This document shows positions 38,958-49,392 of a stretch of DNA of 64,000 nucleotides, in pieces. A program made the position numbers and the translations under genes. The notes beneath the pieces were generated by a model. The model searched no databases. It was not told the DNA's origin and saw nothing but the letters and a program-made list of their open reading frames with translations. The DNA is from Candidatus Sodalis endolongispinus (GTDB lineage Bacteria > Pseudomonadota > Gammaproteobacteria > Enterobacterales > Enterobacteriaceae), in the NCBI RefSeq assembly GCF_018777395.1, contig NZ_JAFJYC010000001.1, positions 806,001-870,000 on the forward strand, read 5' to 3'. Each line of letters starts with the position of its first letter. The stretch's first letter is position 1.

Positions 38958-39607
38958 ATGAATAACCTTAATGTCATCATTGCCGATGACCATCCGATCG
39001 TCTTGTTCGGCATTCGGAAATCACTTGAACAAATCGAATGGGTCAACGTGGTTGGCGAATTCGAGGATTCCACCGCCATTATTAATAGTCTTGGCAAACT
39101 GGATGCGAATGTCTTGGTGACGGATCTCTCCATGCCCGGTGAAAAGTACGGTGATGGCATCACGCTGATTAAATATATCAAGCGCCATTATCCTCACCTG
39201 GCGATCATTGTCCTGACCATGAACAACAACCCGGCGATTTTAAGCGCGGTGCTGGAGTTGGATATCGATGGCATAGTGCTCAAACAGGGTGCGCCCACTG
39301 ACCTGCCCAAAGCGCTGGCCTCGCTGCAGAAAGGCAAAAAATACACCCCCGAAAGCGTGGCGAAGCTTCTGGAGCGCATCAGCGCCGGCGGTTACGGCGA
39401 TAAACGCCTGTCGCCCAAGGAAAGCGAAGTGCTACGCTTGTTTGCCGAGGGTTTTCTGGTGACCGAAATCGCCAAAAAACTAAATCGGAGCATCAAGACC
39501 ATCAGCAGCCAAAAAAATCGGCCATGCTCAAACTGGGCGTGGAGAACGATATCGGGCTGTTGAATTATTTGTCGTCGGTCAGCATGGCGCCGGTCGACAA
39601 AGACTAA
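38958..39607 (+). pseudogene. rcsB: Response regulator RcsB, frameshift in a poly-A tract
   Basis: RcsB is the DNA-binding output of the Rcs envelope-stress relay. The receiver domain is nearly identical to E. coli RcsB (NVIIADDHPIVLFGIRKS, TDLSMPGEKYGDGITL with the phospho-aspartate, VLKQGAPTDLPKALASL). The LuxR-type helix-turn-helix begins normally (RLSPKESEVLRLFAEG, VTEIAKKLNRSIKTISSQK). Within CAAAAAAATCG at 39510-39520 one base is missing, so the annotated frame ends at 39563 with NRPCSNWAW. The lost frame (SAMLKLGVENDIGLLNYLSS) continues to a TAA at 39605. The recognition helix is largely before the shift, but the dimerising end is lost. Confidence 0.92.
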
Positions 39608-39917
39608 TCCGCCTTTCTTTCGGTCGCGCGGCACGATGTGCCGCCGCGCCGCTTGAAGCTGCATCCTCTCTGTGCAGAGCGTCCGCACGCGTTATCCTCC
39701 AAAACAGGCCCTCATGGCTTTCCACCGGTCGTCGCCAGCACAGCGGCGCCACGCTGGCATGATCCGGCCATGCGTGCCATTACAACCGCCGCCCCAGACT
39801 GACCGCCGAAGCACGCCAGCGCAACCGCCGCCCGCGACTGACCGACAATGCGCGCCAGTACAATCGCCGCCCGCGACTGACCGCCGAAGCGCGCCAGCGC
39901 AATCGCCGCCCAGGACG
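39608..39917. other. rcsB-rcsC convergent intergenic region
   Basis: About 310 bases, dominated on the right by the 39-bp tandem repeats. A plus-strand frame from ATG 39714 crosses the repeats (about 100 codons) but lacks a ribosome site and known motifs, so it is not called as a gene. Confidence 0.5.
39783..39917. repeat. Tandem repeat, 39-bp unit, about 3.5 copies, between rcsB and rcsC
   Basis: Units at 39783-39821, 39822-39860 and 39861-39899, plus a partial unit to about 39917. Each starts CAAYCGCCGCCC and ends GCGCCAG-YR, with an ACTGACCGMC core. The unit equals 13 codons, so every frame repeats (plus-strand QPPPATDR-type, minus-strand GGDCAGALRRSV-type). It lies between the converging 3' ends of rcsB and rcsC. 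Confidence 0.85.
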
Positions 39918-42791
39918 CTACTGATCATGACCTGCGTCAGCGCCTTTGCGCGCTTGACGCACCTGTTGACTGTAGGCCGAAAGCACCGGCTGCAGGACCT
40001 CCAGCGTCACCGGTTTTGACAGGCAATTGTCCATGCCCGCATCCAGACAGCGCTGCTTCTCCTCCGCCAGGGCATTGGCGGTGACGCCGACCACGGGCGT
40101 CACCCTGCCCTGCGTTCTCAGCGCGCGGGCAAACTGATAACCATCCATATTGGGCATATTGACGTCGCTGAGAATAATGTCCACCGCCTGCCGGCTTATC
40201 ACATTTAACGCATCCAGCCCGTCGTTAGCGGTGATGACCTGGTATCCCAATGAGCCTAACTGATCCGCCAACAACCGACGATTAATGGGATGGTCGTCCA
40301 CTACCAGTATCAGAATATCTTCGTTGGCGACGCTTGCGGGCAACATCACCGGCGGCGCCGGCAATGCCGTCCATATCGCCTGGTCGCCGCGATAGAGATA
40401 GTTGAGCAGCAGCGGCAGGTCGGCCGCAAATGCCGGGCTTAAGTGCCAATAGCCGGGGCGGATTTCTTCTGCCGGACCGATATGATCATTTGAGAAGCAT
40501 ATCGTGGCGCGCGCTCTGCCTTACGGCTGCTGGGGATCATCGCAAATAAACATATCGTCGAAGCTGAGGGCCTCGTCGTGGTAGTCCAGCACCGTCAGAC
40601 CATGGTGGCGCAGCAACAGCTGCAGATAGCGTCCCATGGCGCTATTGCGCACCGCCAGCCAGCAGGTGTGGCCGGCGGCATCCTGTTTTTCCACCGGCCG
40701 GGTGAACGCCTGATAAAGCGGCAAACGGATGGTGAAACGGCTGCCGATCCCGCGTTCGGATTCCACGGCGATATCGCCGTCCATCAAATTGACCAATTTC
40801 TCACAAATCGCCAGCCCCAGCCCGGTGCCCTGAGTCGGGCGCTGACCGCCGTCGCCCAGCTGTACAAACGGGTCAAACAGCTGCATCACTTCCCGCGTTT
40901 GCATGCCTACGCCGGTATCCCGTACGCTAAACAGCAGGTAACCATCCCGGCAATACACCGTCACGACGATACTGCCGCTGCGGGTAAATTTTATGGCGTT
41001 ATTAAGCAAATTGGACAGCACCTGCTGCAAACGCGCCGGGTCGCCGCGCAGGCTGTCCGGTACATCCGGGTCGATGAAGCAATACAGCCCCAGGCGTTTT
41101 TTCACCACCAGCGACAGGTAATTGCCGATGATATAGCTCACCGTTTCGCGCGGGGAGTATTCCTTCGGTTCAATTTTCAGCTATTACGATTCGATTTTCG
41201 AGAAATCGAGAATGTCGCTGATGATATTCAATAGCAACGCCGAAGAGTTGCTCATTGCCATGACCAGTCTGTCGACGTCATCCGGCAACACCTTGGTTTT
41301 CAATAGGTCCAGATTGCCGATGATGCCGTACAGCGGCGTACGCAATTCGTGGCTGACGGTCGCCAGAAACATCGACTTGGCCTGGCTTGCCTGCTCTGCG
41401 GCGGCCGCCATATCCTGTAGCGATTCCTCCATGCGCACCCGGGCGCTGACATCCACCAGCACGCAGATGGCGACGTTCTGATTGCGATAACGGGAATGGA
41501 CGAAACTGATTTGCAGATTGGTGTTATTACTGGTGATCACATCGACAAAATTGACATGCTGCCCGCAGATGATATGGGTGATGCGCTGGCGATCTTCATA
41601 GGTGAGCATGCTTAAATAATTATGTGCCAACTCATTACTAATCAGGTTGGCGCCGTCGCTGATGCGCAGAATGGAAATCCCCACCGGCGCCGAAGCCACG
41701 ATTTTGCGATTAAACTGCTCGTTCTCTTCCAATTGGAACACGTTCTTTTCCGCCGGCGCTAGCATCCTGCGCTCAAACAGCCAGGTCAGGCACATCAGCG
41801 CCGCCGCAGAAAACAGATTCAGCAGCCCCAGTTTGAATAGCAGCATGTTGAGATTGTCTATCACCGCGCTGCGCGGCAGCGAAAACGCCATACTCAGCGC
41901 GGTCTGCGACAGCGCTTTTTTCATGACCAGATTAGCAAAGCCGTGGTTATAGCCAAAATAGGCCGACTGCATGGGAAACGTGCTGAGTGCCGCCGCGCTG
42001 CGCTCGCCGCTGGTCAGCGTCAGCAACGGCAAATTGTTCTGGTCGAGCAGCGTCAGGCCGAGAGGCATATTACTGGCGCTGGCGAAATCCTCCAGCCGCA
42101 TCGTTTGCTCGATGCCGATAAGGGCTTCCAGCTTATTACCGCTGTACAGGGGGATGAGGACATAATAGTTGCCGTTGTCGTGCCGGTTGCCGGGGGTAAC
42201 CCAATATTGAGTGCCTTGCAGTTCGGTGAGGCGCGCGTTACGGAATTTGATAACCTGGCGCACCAGGCTTTTAGGCGCGGCATCGTCGCCGTTTTCCACG
42301 CTGCGCATGCTGAAATCCGCCAGGCACAGGCTCTCACCGCCAATATAAAACACCAGATTAAGATCGTAAGCGTCGGAAAAATTATCTTTCCAATAGCTGA
42401 GAAAATAGGTCAGCGCGTTGACCGCGGTGTGAAAGCGCGGACTTTCACTGGCGCAATCGCCGTTGGGGATCAGCGCGCTGTAGCGCGGTTGGGTCAGTTT
42501 GGCGCCGGTGTTGCCATCCAGCATGTCCAGCCCGCTCAAGCTGCCGGTTAACCGGTTTTCCGCCATGTATTTCAGCTGACGCGTGATGTCCGCCGAGTGA
42601 CGGATATAATTTTGCGCCTGTTCATAGCTATTATCGTACTCCTGGCGCAGCACGGCTTCACGCTGGTGCAGCAGACTGAAAAAATAAAGAAAGGATAATA
42701 ATGCGCCGAGCGCCCACAGCATGAGTGCCAGCGTCCTGAACAGGTAGCGGGAAATTTTGACCGTGGTGCGAAACGAAGTGAAATATTTCAA
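39918..42791 (-). pseudogene. rcsC: Hybrid sensor kinase RcsC, three in-frame stop codons
   Basis: RcsC is the membrane hybrid kinase of the Rcs relay. The whole gene lies in one frame of about 957 codons, interrupted by adjacent TAA TAG at about 41184 (after DILDFSKIES, where E. coli has E-Q) and by TAA near 40521 (after CDDPQQP). Domains in order are the N-terminal membrane helix (SRYLFRTLALMLWALGALLSF), a periplasmic domain, a second helix near residue 320, and the H-box VSHELRTPLYGIIGN. The kinase boxes follow (LLNNAIKF, RDTGVGM, QGTGLGLAI), then the receiver (LVVDDHPINRRLLADQLG, SDVNMPNMDGYQF with the phospho-aspartate). Only the sensor and H-box part would be made before the first stop. 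Confidence 0.93.
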
Positions 42792-42889
42792 GCCCGTACC
42801 GTTCGATAAAAGAAAATCAGCCGAAATTAAAAAGGCCAGCGCAACCGCGCTGGCTCTTTTGGGTTACCGTTACACGCCGGCGGTGGCGA

Positions 42890-45532
42890 TTATTCGCGTT
42901 CGCCGTCGACATCATCGTCACCATCGATGTCGTCATCAGCCTCCGCGAGGGCATCATCCGCTAACGCGTCAGGGTTCGCCACCGAATCCAGATCGTCGTC
43001 ATCGACCGGTTCGGCGACGCGCTGCAGCCCCACCACGTGTTCGTCCTGCGCGGTGCGAATGAGCGTCACGCCCTGGGTGTTGCGGCCCACGATGCTGACC
43101 TCGGAGACCCGCGTACGCACCAGCGTACCGGCGTCGGTTATCATCATTATCTGATCGCAGTCATCCACCTGCACCGCGCCGACCACTTCACCATTGCGCT
43201 CGCTTACCTTGATGGAGATAACGCCCTGGGTGGCGCGGGACTTGGTCGGATACTCCGCCTGGGCGGTGCGCTTGCCGTAACCGTGCTGCGCCACCGTCAG
43301 TATCGGCCCCTCGCCACGCGGCACGATGAGAGACACCACACGGTCACCTTCGGCCAGATTGATACCGCGCACGCCGGTGGCGGTCCGCCCCATGCTGCGC
43401 ACCTGGCTTTCCGGGAAACGCACCACTTTACCATAAGCGGAGAACAGCATGACCTCGTTGCTGCCGTCGGTCAGATCGACACCAATCAGCTCATCGCCAT
43501 CGTTAAGATTGACGGCAATAATACCGGCGCTGCGCGGACGGCTGAACTCAATCAGGGAGGTCTTCTTCACGGTGCCGCTGGCGGTCGCCATGAAGACGTG
43601 GCGCCCTTCTTCATACTCACGCACCGGCAAGATAGCGGTGATACGTTCGTTGGACTCCAACGGCAGCAAATTGACTATCGGCCGCCCACGGGCGCCGCGG
43701 CTGGCTTCCGGCAGTTGATAAACCTTCATCCAGTACATCCGTCCCCGGCTGGAGAACAGCAAGATAGTGTCGTGGGTATTCGCCACCAGCAGCCGGTCGA
43801 TAAAGTCCTCTTCCTTGATGCTGGCCGCCGACTTGCCTTTGCCGCCGCGGCGCTGCGCCTCATAGTCCGTCAACGGCTGATATTTCACGTAACCCTGATG
43901 GGACAGTGTAACGACCACATCTTCCTGATTAATCAGGTCTTCGATATTGATATCCGACGTATTGGCGGTAATCTCGGTGCGGCGGGGGTCGTTATACTGC
44001 TCTTTGATGGCCACCAGCTCTTCGCGGATCACCTCCATCAAGCGGTCAGGATTCTGCAGGATACGGATAAGTTCAGCTATCTGGGTCAGCAGCTCCTTAT
44101 ATTCATCCAGCAGTTTTTCATGCTCGAGGCCGGTCAGTTTTTGCAGACGCAAATCCAGAATCGCCTGGGCCTGTTGCTCGGTCAGGTAATATTCCCCGTC
44201 GCGAATGCCGTATTCCGGCTCCAGCCACTCCGGCCGCGCGGCGTCGTCGCCGGCGCGCTCCAGCATGGCGGAGACGGTACCCAGCGCCCATGAACGCGCG
44301 ACCAGGCCAGCTTTCGCTTCCGCCGGCGTCGGCGCCTGGCGAATCAGTTCAATGATCGGGTCGATGTTTGCCAGCGCCACCGCCAACGCTTCCAGAATAT
44401 GGGCGCGATCGCGGGCTTTGCGTAATTCAAAAATCGTGCGGCGGGTCACCACTTCACGGCGGTGGCGCACGAAGGCGGATAAAATGTCCTTCAGCGGCAG
44501 GATCTTCGGCTGCCCCTGATGCAGCGCCACCATGTTGATACCAAACGACACCTGCAGCTGGGTCAGGGAGTAAAGGTTGTTGAGCACAACCTCCCCCACC
44601 GCGTCGCGTTTGATTTCAATCACGATGCGCATGCCATCCTTGTCGGATTCATCGCGCAGACCGCTGATGCCTTCGACGCGCTTTTCCTTTACCAGCTCGG
44701 CGATTTTCTCAATCAGGCGCGCTTTGTTTACCTGATAGGGAATTTCATGCACGATGATGGTTTCCCGGCCGGACTTGCCGTCCGTTTCCACCTCAGCGCG
44801 CGCGCGGATGTAAATTTTACCGCGCCCGGTGCGGTAGGCCTCTTCAATGCCGCGCCGGCCATTGATGATGGCGGCGGTCGGGAAATCGGGACCGGGGATG
44901 TATTCCATCAAGCCTTCAACGCTGATGTTCTCATCGTCGATATAGGCCAGACAGCCATCGATAACTTCCGCAAGGTTGTGCGGCGGTATGTTGGTGGCCA
45001 TTCCCACCGCGATGCCGGAAGAGCCGTTGACCAGCAGGTTGGGGATACTGGTGGGCATGACATCGGGAATTTTCTCGGTGCCGTCATAGTTGGGCACGTA
45101 ATCGACGGTCTCTTTTTCCAGATCCGCCAGTAATTCGTGAGCGATTTTCGCCATGCGCACTTCGGTATAACGCATCGCCGCGGCGGAGTCGCCGTCAACG
45201 GAACCGAAGTTGCCCTGGCCATCCACCAGCATGTAACGCAGCGAGAACGGCTGTGCCATACGCACGATGGTGTCGTAGACGGCGGTATCCCCGTGGGGGT
45301 GATATTTACCGATGACGTCGCCGACGACGCGCGCCGATTTTTTATAAGGTTTATTCCAGTCATTACCGAGCACGCTCATCGCGAACAGCACGCGACGGTG
45401 CACTGGCTTGAGCCCGTCGCGCACATCCGGCAACGCACGTCCGACGATGACGGACATGGCGTAATCCAGATAAGAACGTTTCAGCTCTTCTTCGATATTG
45501 ACCGGTGTAATTTCTCTGGCAAGGTCGCTCAT
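42890..45532 (-). CDS. gyrA: DNA gyrase subunit A
   Basis: An 880-residue essential type II topoisomerase subunit. The N-terminus ([37 protein letters not shown]) leads to the quinolone region [19 protein letters not shown]. There the position of E. coli Ser83 is threonine and Asp87 is kept. Catalytic tyrosine 122 lies in [10 protein letters not shown]. The C-terminal wrapping domain carries the GyrA box QRRGGKGKS and ends in a long acidic tail ([18 protein letters not shown]). It is intact and slightly longer than E. coli GyrA (875 aa). It lies between rcsC and ubiG, as in E. coli. Thr83 is the natural residue in several enterobacteria. Confidence 0.98.
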   Translation of the reverse strand: MSDLAREITPVNIEEELKRSYLDYAMSVIVGRALPDVRDGLKPVHRRVLFAMSVLGNDWNKPYKKSARVVGDVIGKYHPHGDTAVYDTIVRMAQPFSLRYMLVDGQGNFGSVDGDSAAAMRYTEVRMAKIAHELLADLEKETVDYVPNYDGTEKIPDVMPTSIPNLLVNGSSGIAVGMATNIPPHNLAEVIDGCLAYIDDENISVEGLMEYIPGPDFPTAAIINGRRGIEEAYRTGRGKIYIRARAEVETDGKSGRETIIVHEIPYQVNKARLIEKIAELVKEKRVEGISGLRDESDKDGMRIVIEIKRDAVGEVVLNNLYSLTQLQVSFGINMVALHQGQPKILPLKDILSAFVRHRREVVTRRTIFELRKARDRAHILEALAVALANIDPIIELIRQAPTPAEAKAGLVARSWALGTVSAMLERAGDDAARPEWLEPEYGIRDGEYYLTEQQAQAILDLRLQKLTGLEHEKLLDEYKELLTQIAELIRILQNPDRLMEVIREELVAIKEQYNDPRRTEITANTSDINIEDLINQEDVVVTLSHQGYVKYQPLTDYEAQRRGGKGKSAASIKEEDFIDRLLVANTHDTILLFSSRGRMYWMKVYQLPEASRGARGRPIVNLLPLESNERITAILPVREYEEGRHVFMATASGTVKKTSLIEFSRPRSAGIIAVNLNDGDELIGVDLTDGSNEVMLFSAYGKVVRFPESQVRSMGRTATGVRGINLAEGDRVVSLIVPRGEGPILTVAQHGYGKRTAQAEYPTKSRATQGVISIKVSERNGEVVGAVQVDDCDQIMMITDAGTLVRTRVSEVSIVGRNTQGVTLIRTAQDEHVVGLQRVAEPVDDDDLDSVANPDALADDALAEADDDIDGDDDVDGERE

Positions 45533-45773
45533 GGAGCCGCTATCCCTCTACTAATGAAGCTTCTACCCGGATTTAAAGGTGTCAAAGTATACCATCTTTT
45601 TTCTGTGAAAGGGCACCGTCACCGTTGAAAGGCGCAGTGGAATCATCTCATGTCGCGACAAGCCACCCCAACCGCAACGACGCGGCGAAAATGCCCGCTT
45701 TTGCAGGCAAACGGGCTGCCGTACGGTCCGGTTGCGCGTATACTTAGCCGATAAATTGATAAGGAGCTGTTAC

Positions 45774-46523
45774 ATGACCCCTGAAGTGAGTAATGAAGCG
45801 ATCCAGCCGGCGGCGCCTCGTCCGGAAAACGTCGATCCGAGTGAAATCGCCAAATTTGACGCCGTCGCCGCCCGCTGGTGGGATCTTGAGGGAGAATTTA
45901 AACCGCTGCACCGCATTAATCCGCTGCGCCTGGATTATATTCTCGAACGCGCCGGCGGGCTGTTTGGCAAAGACGTGCTGGATGTGGGCTGCGGCGGCGG
46001 CATTTTGGCGGAAAGCATGGCGCGGGAAGGGGCCCAGGTCACCGGGTTAGACATGGGCGCCGAGCCGCTGGCGGTCGCCCGCCTGCATGCGCTTGAGAGC
46101 GGCGTGACGCTGGCGTATCACCAGCAGACGGTGGAAGAACACGCCGAATCGCATCCCGGCGCCTATGATGTGGTGACCTGTATGGAAATGTTGGAACATG
46201 TGCCGGATCCGGCGTCGATTGTCCGGGCCTGCGCCCGTTTGGTGAAACCCGGCGGCGAGGTGTTTTTCTCAACGCTGAACCGTAACCCGAAGGCCTGGCT
46301 GATGGCTATCGTCGGCGCTGAATATGTGCTGCGTATGGTGCCGCGGGGGACCCACGATATCACAAAATTCATTAAGCCCGCCGAACTGCTGGGGTGGGTA
46401 GATGAGACCCCGCTGCGCGAGCAGCACATTATCGGTCTGCATTACCAACCGCTGCGGGATCGTTTCTATCTTGGCGGCAACGTCGATGTCAATTATATGC
46501 TGCACACGCGGCGCCAGGCGTAA
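45774..46523 (+). CDS. ubiG: Bifunctional ubiquinone O-methyltransferase UbiG
   Basis: A 249-residue SAM-dependent enzyme that performs both O-methylations in ubiquinone synthesis. The SAM motif is [21 protein letters not shown], with [14 protein letters not shown] and [14 protein letters not shown] as downstream motifs. The C-terminal [19 protein letters not shown] is typical of UbiG. The ATG at 45774 has AAGGAG eight bases upstream. An in-frame extension to 45732 is not conserved. It is divergent from gyrA and intact, which fits reliance on ubiquinone while menaquinone genes decay nearby. Confidence 0.97.
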   Translation: MTPEVSNEAIQPAAPRPENVDPSEIAKFDAVAARWWDLEGEFKPLHRINPLRLDYILERAGGLFGKDVLDVGCGGGILAESMAREGAQVTGLDMGAEPLAVARLHALESGVTLAYHQQTVEEHAESHPGAYDVVTCMEMLEHVPDPASIVRACARLVKPGGEVFFSTLNRNPKAWLMAIVGAEYVLRMVPRGTHDITKFIKPAELLGWVDETPLREQHIIGLHYQPLRDRFYLGGNVDVNYMLHTRRQA

Positions 46524-46886
46524 GGCGCCCGCCGCCTGAGACAATTAACGGCATGGAAGGCCGGCGCGATTGCCGTCCCCGCTGCCCTTGCCGCCGGCAG
46601 CGCCTGATTCTCCTCTCCTGCCTGCTACGGCCGCGGCTATCCCCTCCTGCCAACGAACCACCGCCTTCTCGCCCTGCTGTTCCCCTGCCAGCCGGTCCAG
46701 TCATGTTACCCATCCTTTCCCCTACTAGCGCGTCCGCCGATTCCGTCTCCTTTTGGCGGCCATCACAGTTAGCATTCAATTAAGCAACGATCACATTATT
46801 TTAGAAATTTTTATCCGCCACAATTGACAAGCGCGAAGCGCAGGCACAATAGCGGCTTACCCGCTTGATGACCGTTTCTCCCCAAC

Positions 46887-46895
46887 GTTATCCAC
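46887..46895 (+). promoter_or_regulatory. DnaA box upstream of nrdA
   Basis: TTATCCACA, a perfect consensus DnaA box, lies about 165 bases before the nrdA start. DnaA is known to act at the nrdAB promoter of E. coli. Confidence 0.7.
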
Positions 46896-46966
46896 AAAAG
46901 TAGGCAAGTTACTCACTTGCATTGCGCAGGCTTTGTCACTATCTTGTTACCAAACTAACAAAAAGA

Positions 46967-46982
46967 CCCCATATATAGTGAT
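46967..46982 (+). promoter_or_regulatory. Candidate NrdR box upstream of nrdA
   Basis: CCCCATATATAGTGAT resembles the NrdR consensus (acaCwAtATaTwGtgt) and overlaps a TATA-type -10 element about 80 bases before nrdA. NrdR normally uses two boxes. The second was not identified with confidence. Confidence 0.5.
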
Positions 46983-47060
46983 TTTACCCTTGGTAAGGCA
47001 CTATTTTGCCTGCGCGCCAGCGAGGGCGTTTGCGGGTCTCTCAGACAGGTATACTGCCGC

Positions 47061-49343
47061 ATGAACCAGAGTCTGCTCGTCACAAAGCGCGATGGACGTA
47101 AAGAAACCATTAACCTCGATAAAATCCACCGGGTCATCGACTGGGCGGCCGAGGGGTTGGAAAACGTTTCCGTTTCCCAAGTGGAATTACGTTCCCATAT
47201 TCAGTTCTACGACGGCATCAAAACCGCCGATATTCATGAAACCATTATCAAAGCCGCGGCGGATTTGATTTCACGCGAGGCGCCAGACTACCAGTATCTC
47301 GCCGCCCGGCTGGCGGTGTTTCATTTGCGCAAAAAAGCTTATGGCCAGTTTGAGCCGCCAAAACTCTACGATCATGTTTCGCGGCTGGTCGCCATGGGCA
47401 AATACGACAAACATTTGCTGACCGACTACAGCGCCGAAGAATTCGAGCAGACGGACGGGTTTATCGATCATTGGCGCGATATGAATTTTTCCTACGCCGC
47501 CGTCAAACAGCTGGAAGGCAAGTATCTGGCGCAAAATCGGGTAACCGGCGAAATCTATGAGAGCGCCCAGTTTCTGTATATGCTGGTCGCAGCCTGCCTG
47601 TTCTCTGGCTATCCACGCGCGACCCGTCTGGATTACATCAAGCGGTTCTATGACGCCGTTTCGATGTTCAAGATATCGCTGCCGACGCCGATTATGTCCG
47701 GCGTACGCACCCCGACCCGTCAATTCAGCTCCTGCGTGCTCATTGAGTGCGGCGACAGCCTCGACTCAATTAACGCCACCTCCAGCGCGATTGTGAAATA
47801 CGTCTCACAGCGCGCCGGGATAGGCATCAATGCCGGCCGACTCCGCGCGCTGGGCAGCCCGATTCGCGGCGGCGAAGCTTTCCATACAGGCTGTATTCCG
47901 TTCTATAAGCATTTCCAGACCGCAGTCAAATCTTGCTCCCAGGGCGGCGTGCGCGGCGGCGCGGCCACGCTGTTTTATCCCATGTGGCATCTGGAAGTCG
48001 AAAGTCTGCTGGTGCTGAAAAACAACCGCGGCGTGGAAGCCAACCGGGTGCGTCATATGGATTACGGCGTGCAGCTTAACAAACTGATGTATCAGCGTCT
48101 GGTCAAGGGCGAGGACATTACGCTGTTCAGCCCCTCCGACGTGCCGGGGTTATATGATGCCTTCTTCGCCGATCAGGATGAATTCGAGCGGCTGTATACC
48201 CTGTATGAGCAGGATAGCAGTATCCGCCAGCGCCGCATCAAGGCGGTGGAGCTGTTCTCGCTGATGATGCAGGAGCGCGCTTCCACCGGCCGCATCTATG
48301 TGCAAAACGTCGATCATTGCAACACCCACAGCCCGTTCGATGCCGCGGTGGCGCCGATTCGCCAGTCCAACCTATGTCTGGAAATCGCCCTGCCCACCAA
48401 ACCGTTGGACGATGTCAACGACGACAGCGGTGAAATCGCCCTGTGTACCTTGTCGGCTTTCAACCTTGGGGCTATCGACAGCCTTGACGATCTGGGCGAG
48501 CTGGCGACGCTTGCGGTGCGCGCGCTCGATGCCTTGCTCGACTACCAGGACTATCCGATCCCGGCCGCCAAACGCGGCGCCATGGGCCGACGCACGCTCG
48601 GCGTCGGCGTGATCAACTTCGCGTACTATCTGGCCAAACATGGCGTACGCTACTCCGATGGCAGCGCCAACAATCTGACCCACCGCACATTTGAAGCCAT
48701 TCAGTACTATCTGTTGAAGGCATCCAACGATCTAGCACGTGAGCGAGGCGCCTGCCCGTGGTTTAATGAGACCACCTATGCCCAGGGTATTTTGCCCATC
48801 GATACCTATAAAAAGGATCTCGACGCCATCGTTAGCGAACCCCTGCATTACGACTGGGAAGCGCTGCGCGCGGATATTAAGCAGCACGGCTTGCGTAACT
48901 CCACCCTGTCGGCGCTGATGCCCTCGGAAACGTCTTCGCAGATTTCCAACGCCACCAATGGCATTGAACCGCCGCGCGGTCTGGTCAGTATCAAAGCATC
49001 CAAAGACGGTATTTTGCGCCAGGTGGTGCCGGAATCTATCCCGTTACAGAAAGCCTATGAGCTGCTGTGGGAAATGCCGGGCAATGATGGCTATCTGCAT
49101 TTGGTGGGGGTGATGCAGAAGTTCGTCGATCAGGGCATTTCCGCCAACACCAATTACGATCCGTCCCGTTTCCCGGCCGGTAAAGTACCGATGAAGCAGC
49201 TGTTAAAAGATTTGCTGACCGCGTACAAATTCGGGGTGAAAACCCTGTATTACCAGAACACCCGCGACGGCGCGGAAGACGCGCAGGAAGATATGCAGGC
49301 GACGCAGCATGACGATTGCGAAAGCGGCGCCTGCAAGATTTGA
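47061..49343 (+). CDS. nrdA: Ribonucleoside-diphosphate reductase subunit alpha (class Ia)
   Basis: A 760-residue catalytic and allosteric subunit that reduces NDPs to dNDPs. The ATP-cone is at the start (SLLVTKRDGRKETINLDKIHRVI). Active-site cysteines sit in RQFSSCVLIECGDS and GEIALCTLSAFN, with the radical-site and partner motifs NLCLEIALPTKPL and LMPSETSSQISNATNGIEPP. The last residues, DDCESGACKI, form the C-terminal redox-active cysteine pair. The length equals E. coli NrdA (761). It is followed by nrdB after 49 bases and yfaE, the complete class Ia operon. All key residues are present. Confidence 0.98.
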   Translation: MNQSLLVTKRDGRKETINLDKIHRVIDWAAEGLENVSVSQVELRSHIQFYDGIKTADIHETIIKAAADLISREAPDYQYLAARLAVFHLRKKAYGQFEPPKLYDHVSRLVAMGKYDKHLLTDYSAEEFEQTDGFIDHWRDMNFSYAAVKQLEGKYLAQNRVTGEIYESAQFLYMLVAACLFSGYPRATRLDYIKRFYDAVSMFKISLPTPIMSGVRTPTRQFSSCVLIECGDSLDSINATSSAIVKYVSQRAGIGINAGRLRALGSPIRGGEAFHTGCIPFYKHFQTAVKSCSQGGVRGGAATLFYPMWHLEVESLLVLKNNRGVEANRVRHMDYGVQLNKLMYQRLVKGEDITLFSPSDVPGLYDAFFADQDEFERLYTLYEQDSSIRQRRIKAVELFSLMMQERASTGRIYVQNVDHCNTHSPFDAAVAPIRQSNLCLEIALPTKPLDDVNDDSGEIALCTLSAFNLGAIDSLDDLGELATLAVRALDALLDYQDYPIPAAKRGAMGRRTLGVGVINFAYYLAKHGVRYSDGSANNLTHRTFEAIQYYLLKASNDLARERGACPWFNETTYAQGILPIDTYKKDLDAIVSEPLHYDWEALRADIKQHGLRNSTLSALMPSETSSQISNATNGIEPPRGLVSIKASKDGILRQVVPESIPLQKAYELLWEMPGNDGYLHLVGVMQKFVDQGISANTNYDPSRFPAGKVPMKQLLKDLLTAYKFGVKTLYYQNTRDGAEDAQEDMQATQHDDCESGACKI

Positions 49344-49392
49344 ACATGGGCGCGGGCGGTAGCGATGCCGCCCGCGTTTAACGGGAGTACCC

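Larger units (their letters stand above)
46524..47060. other. ubiG-nrdA intergenic regulatory region
   Basis: About 540 bases. The left 250 are G+C-rich without a recognised gene. The right part holds the DnaA box (46887) and the candidate NrdR box (46967), matching the layout of the regulated nrdAB promoter of enterobacteria. Confidence 0.6.

Noticed and set aside
39783..39917. CRISPR array
   Set aside because: The repeats are directly adjacent without unique spacers, and no cas genes are present. It is a plain tandem repeat.
39692..40019. Frames on both strands across the 39-bp repeats as a repeat protein
   Set aside because: The unit is 13 codons, so all frames stay open automatically. 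There is no ribosome site, and the plus frame runs into rcsC antisense.
43037..44293. Long plus-strand open frame (418 codons) opposite gyrA
   Set aside because: It is antisense to highly conserved gyrA and rich in H, Q and G codon patterns typical of shadow frames. It has no ribosome site or family motif.
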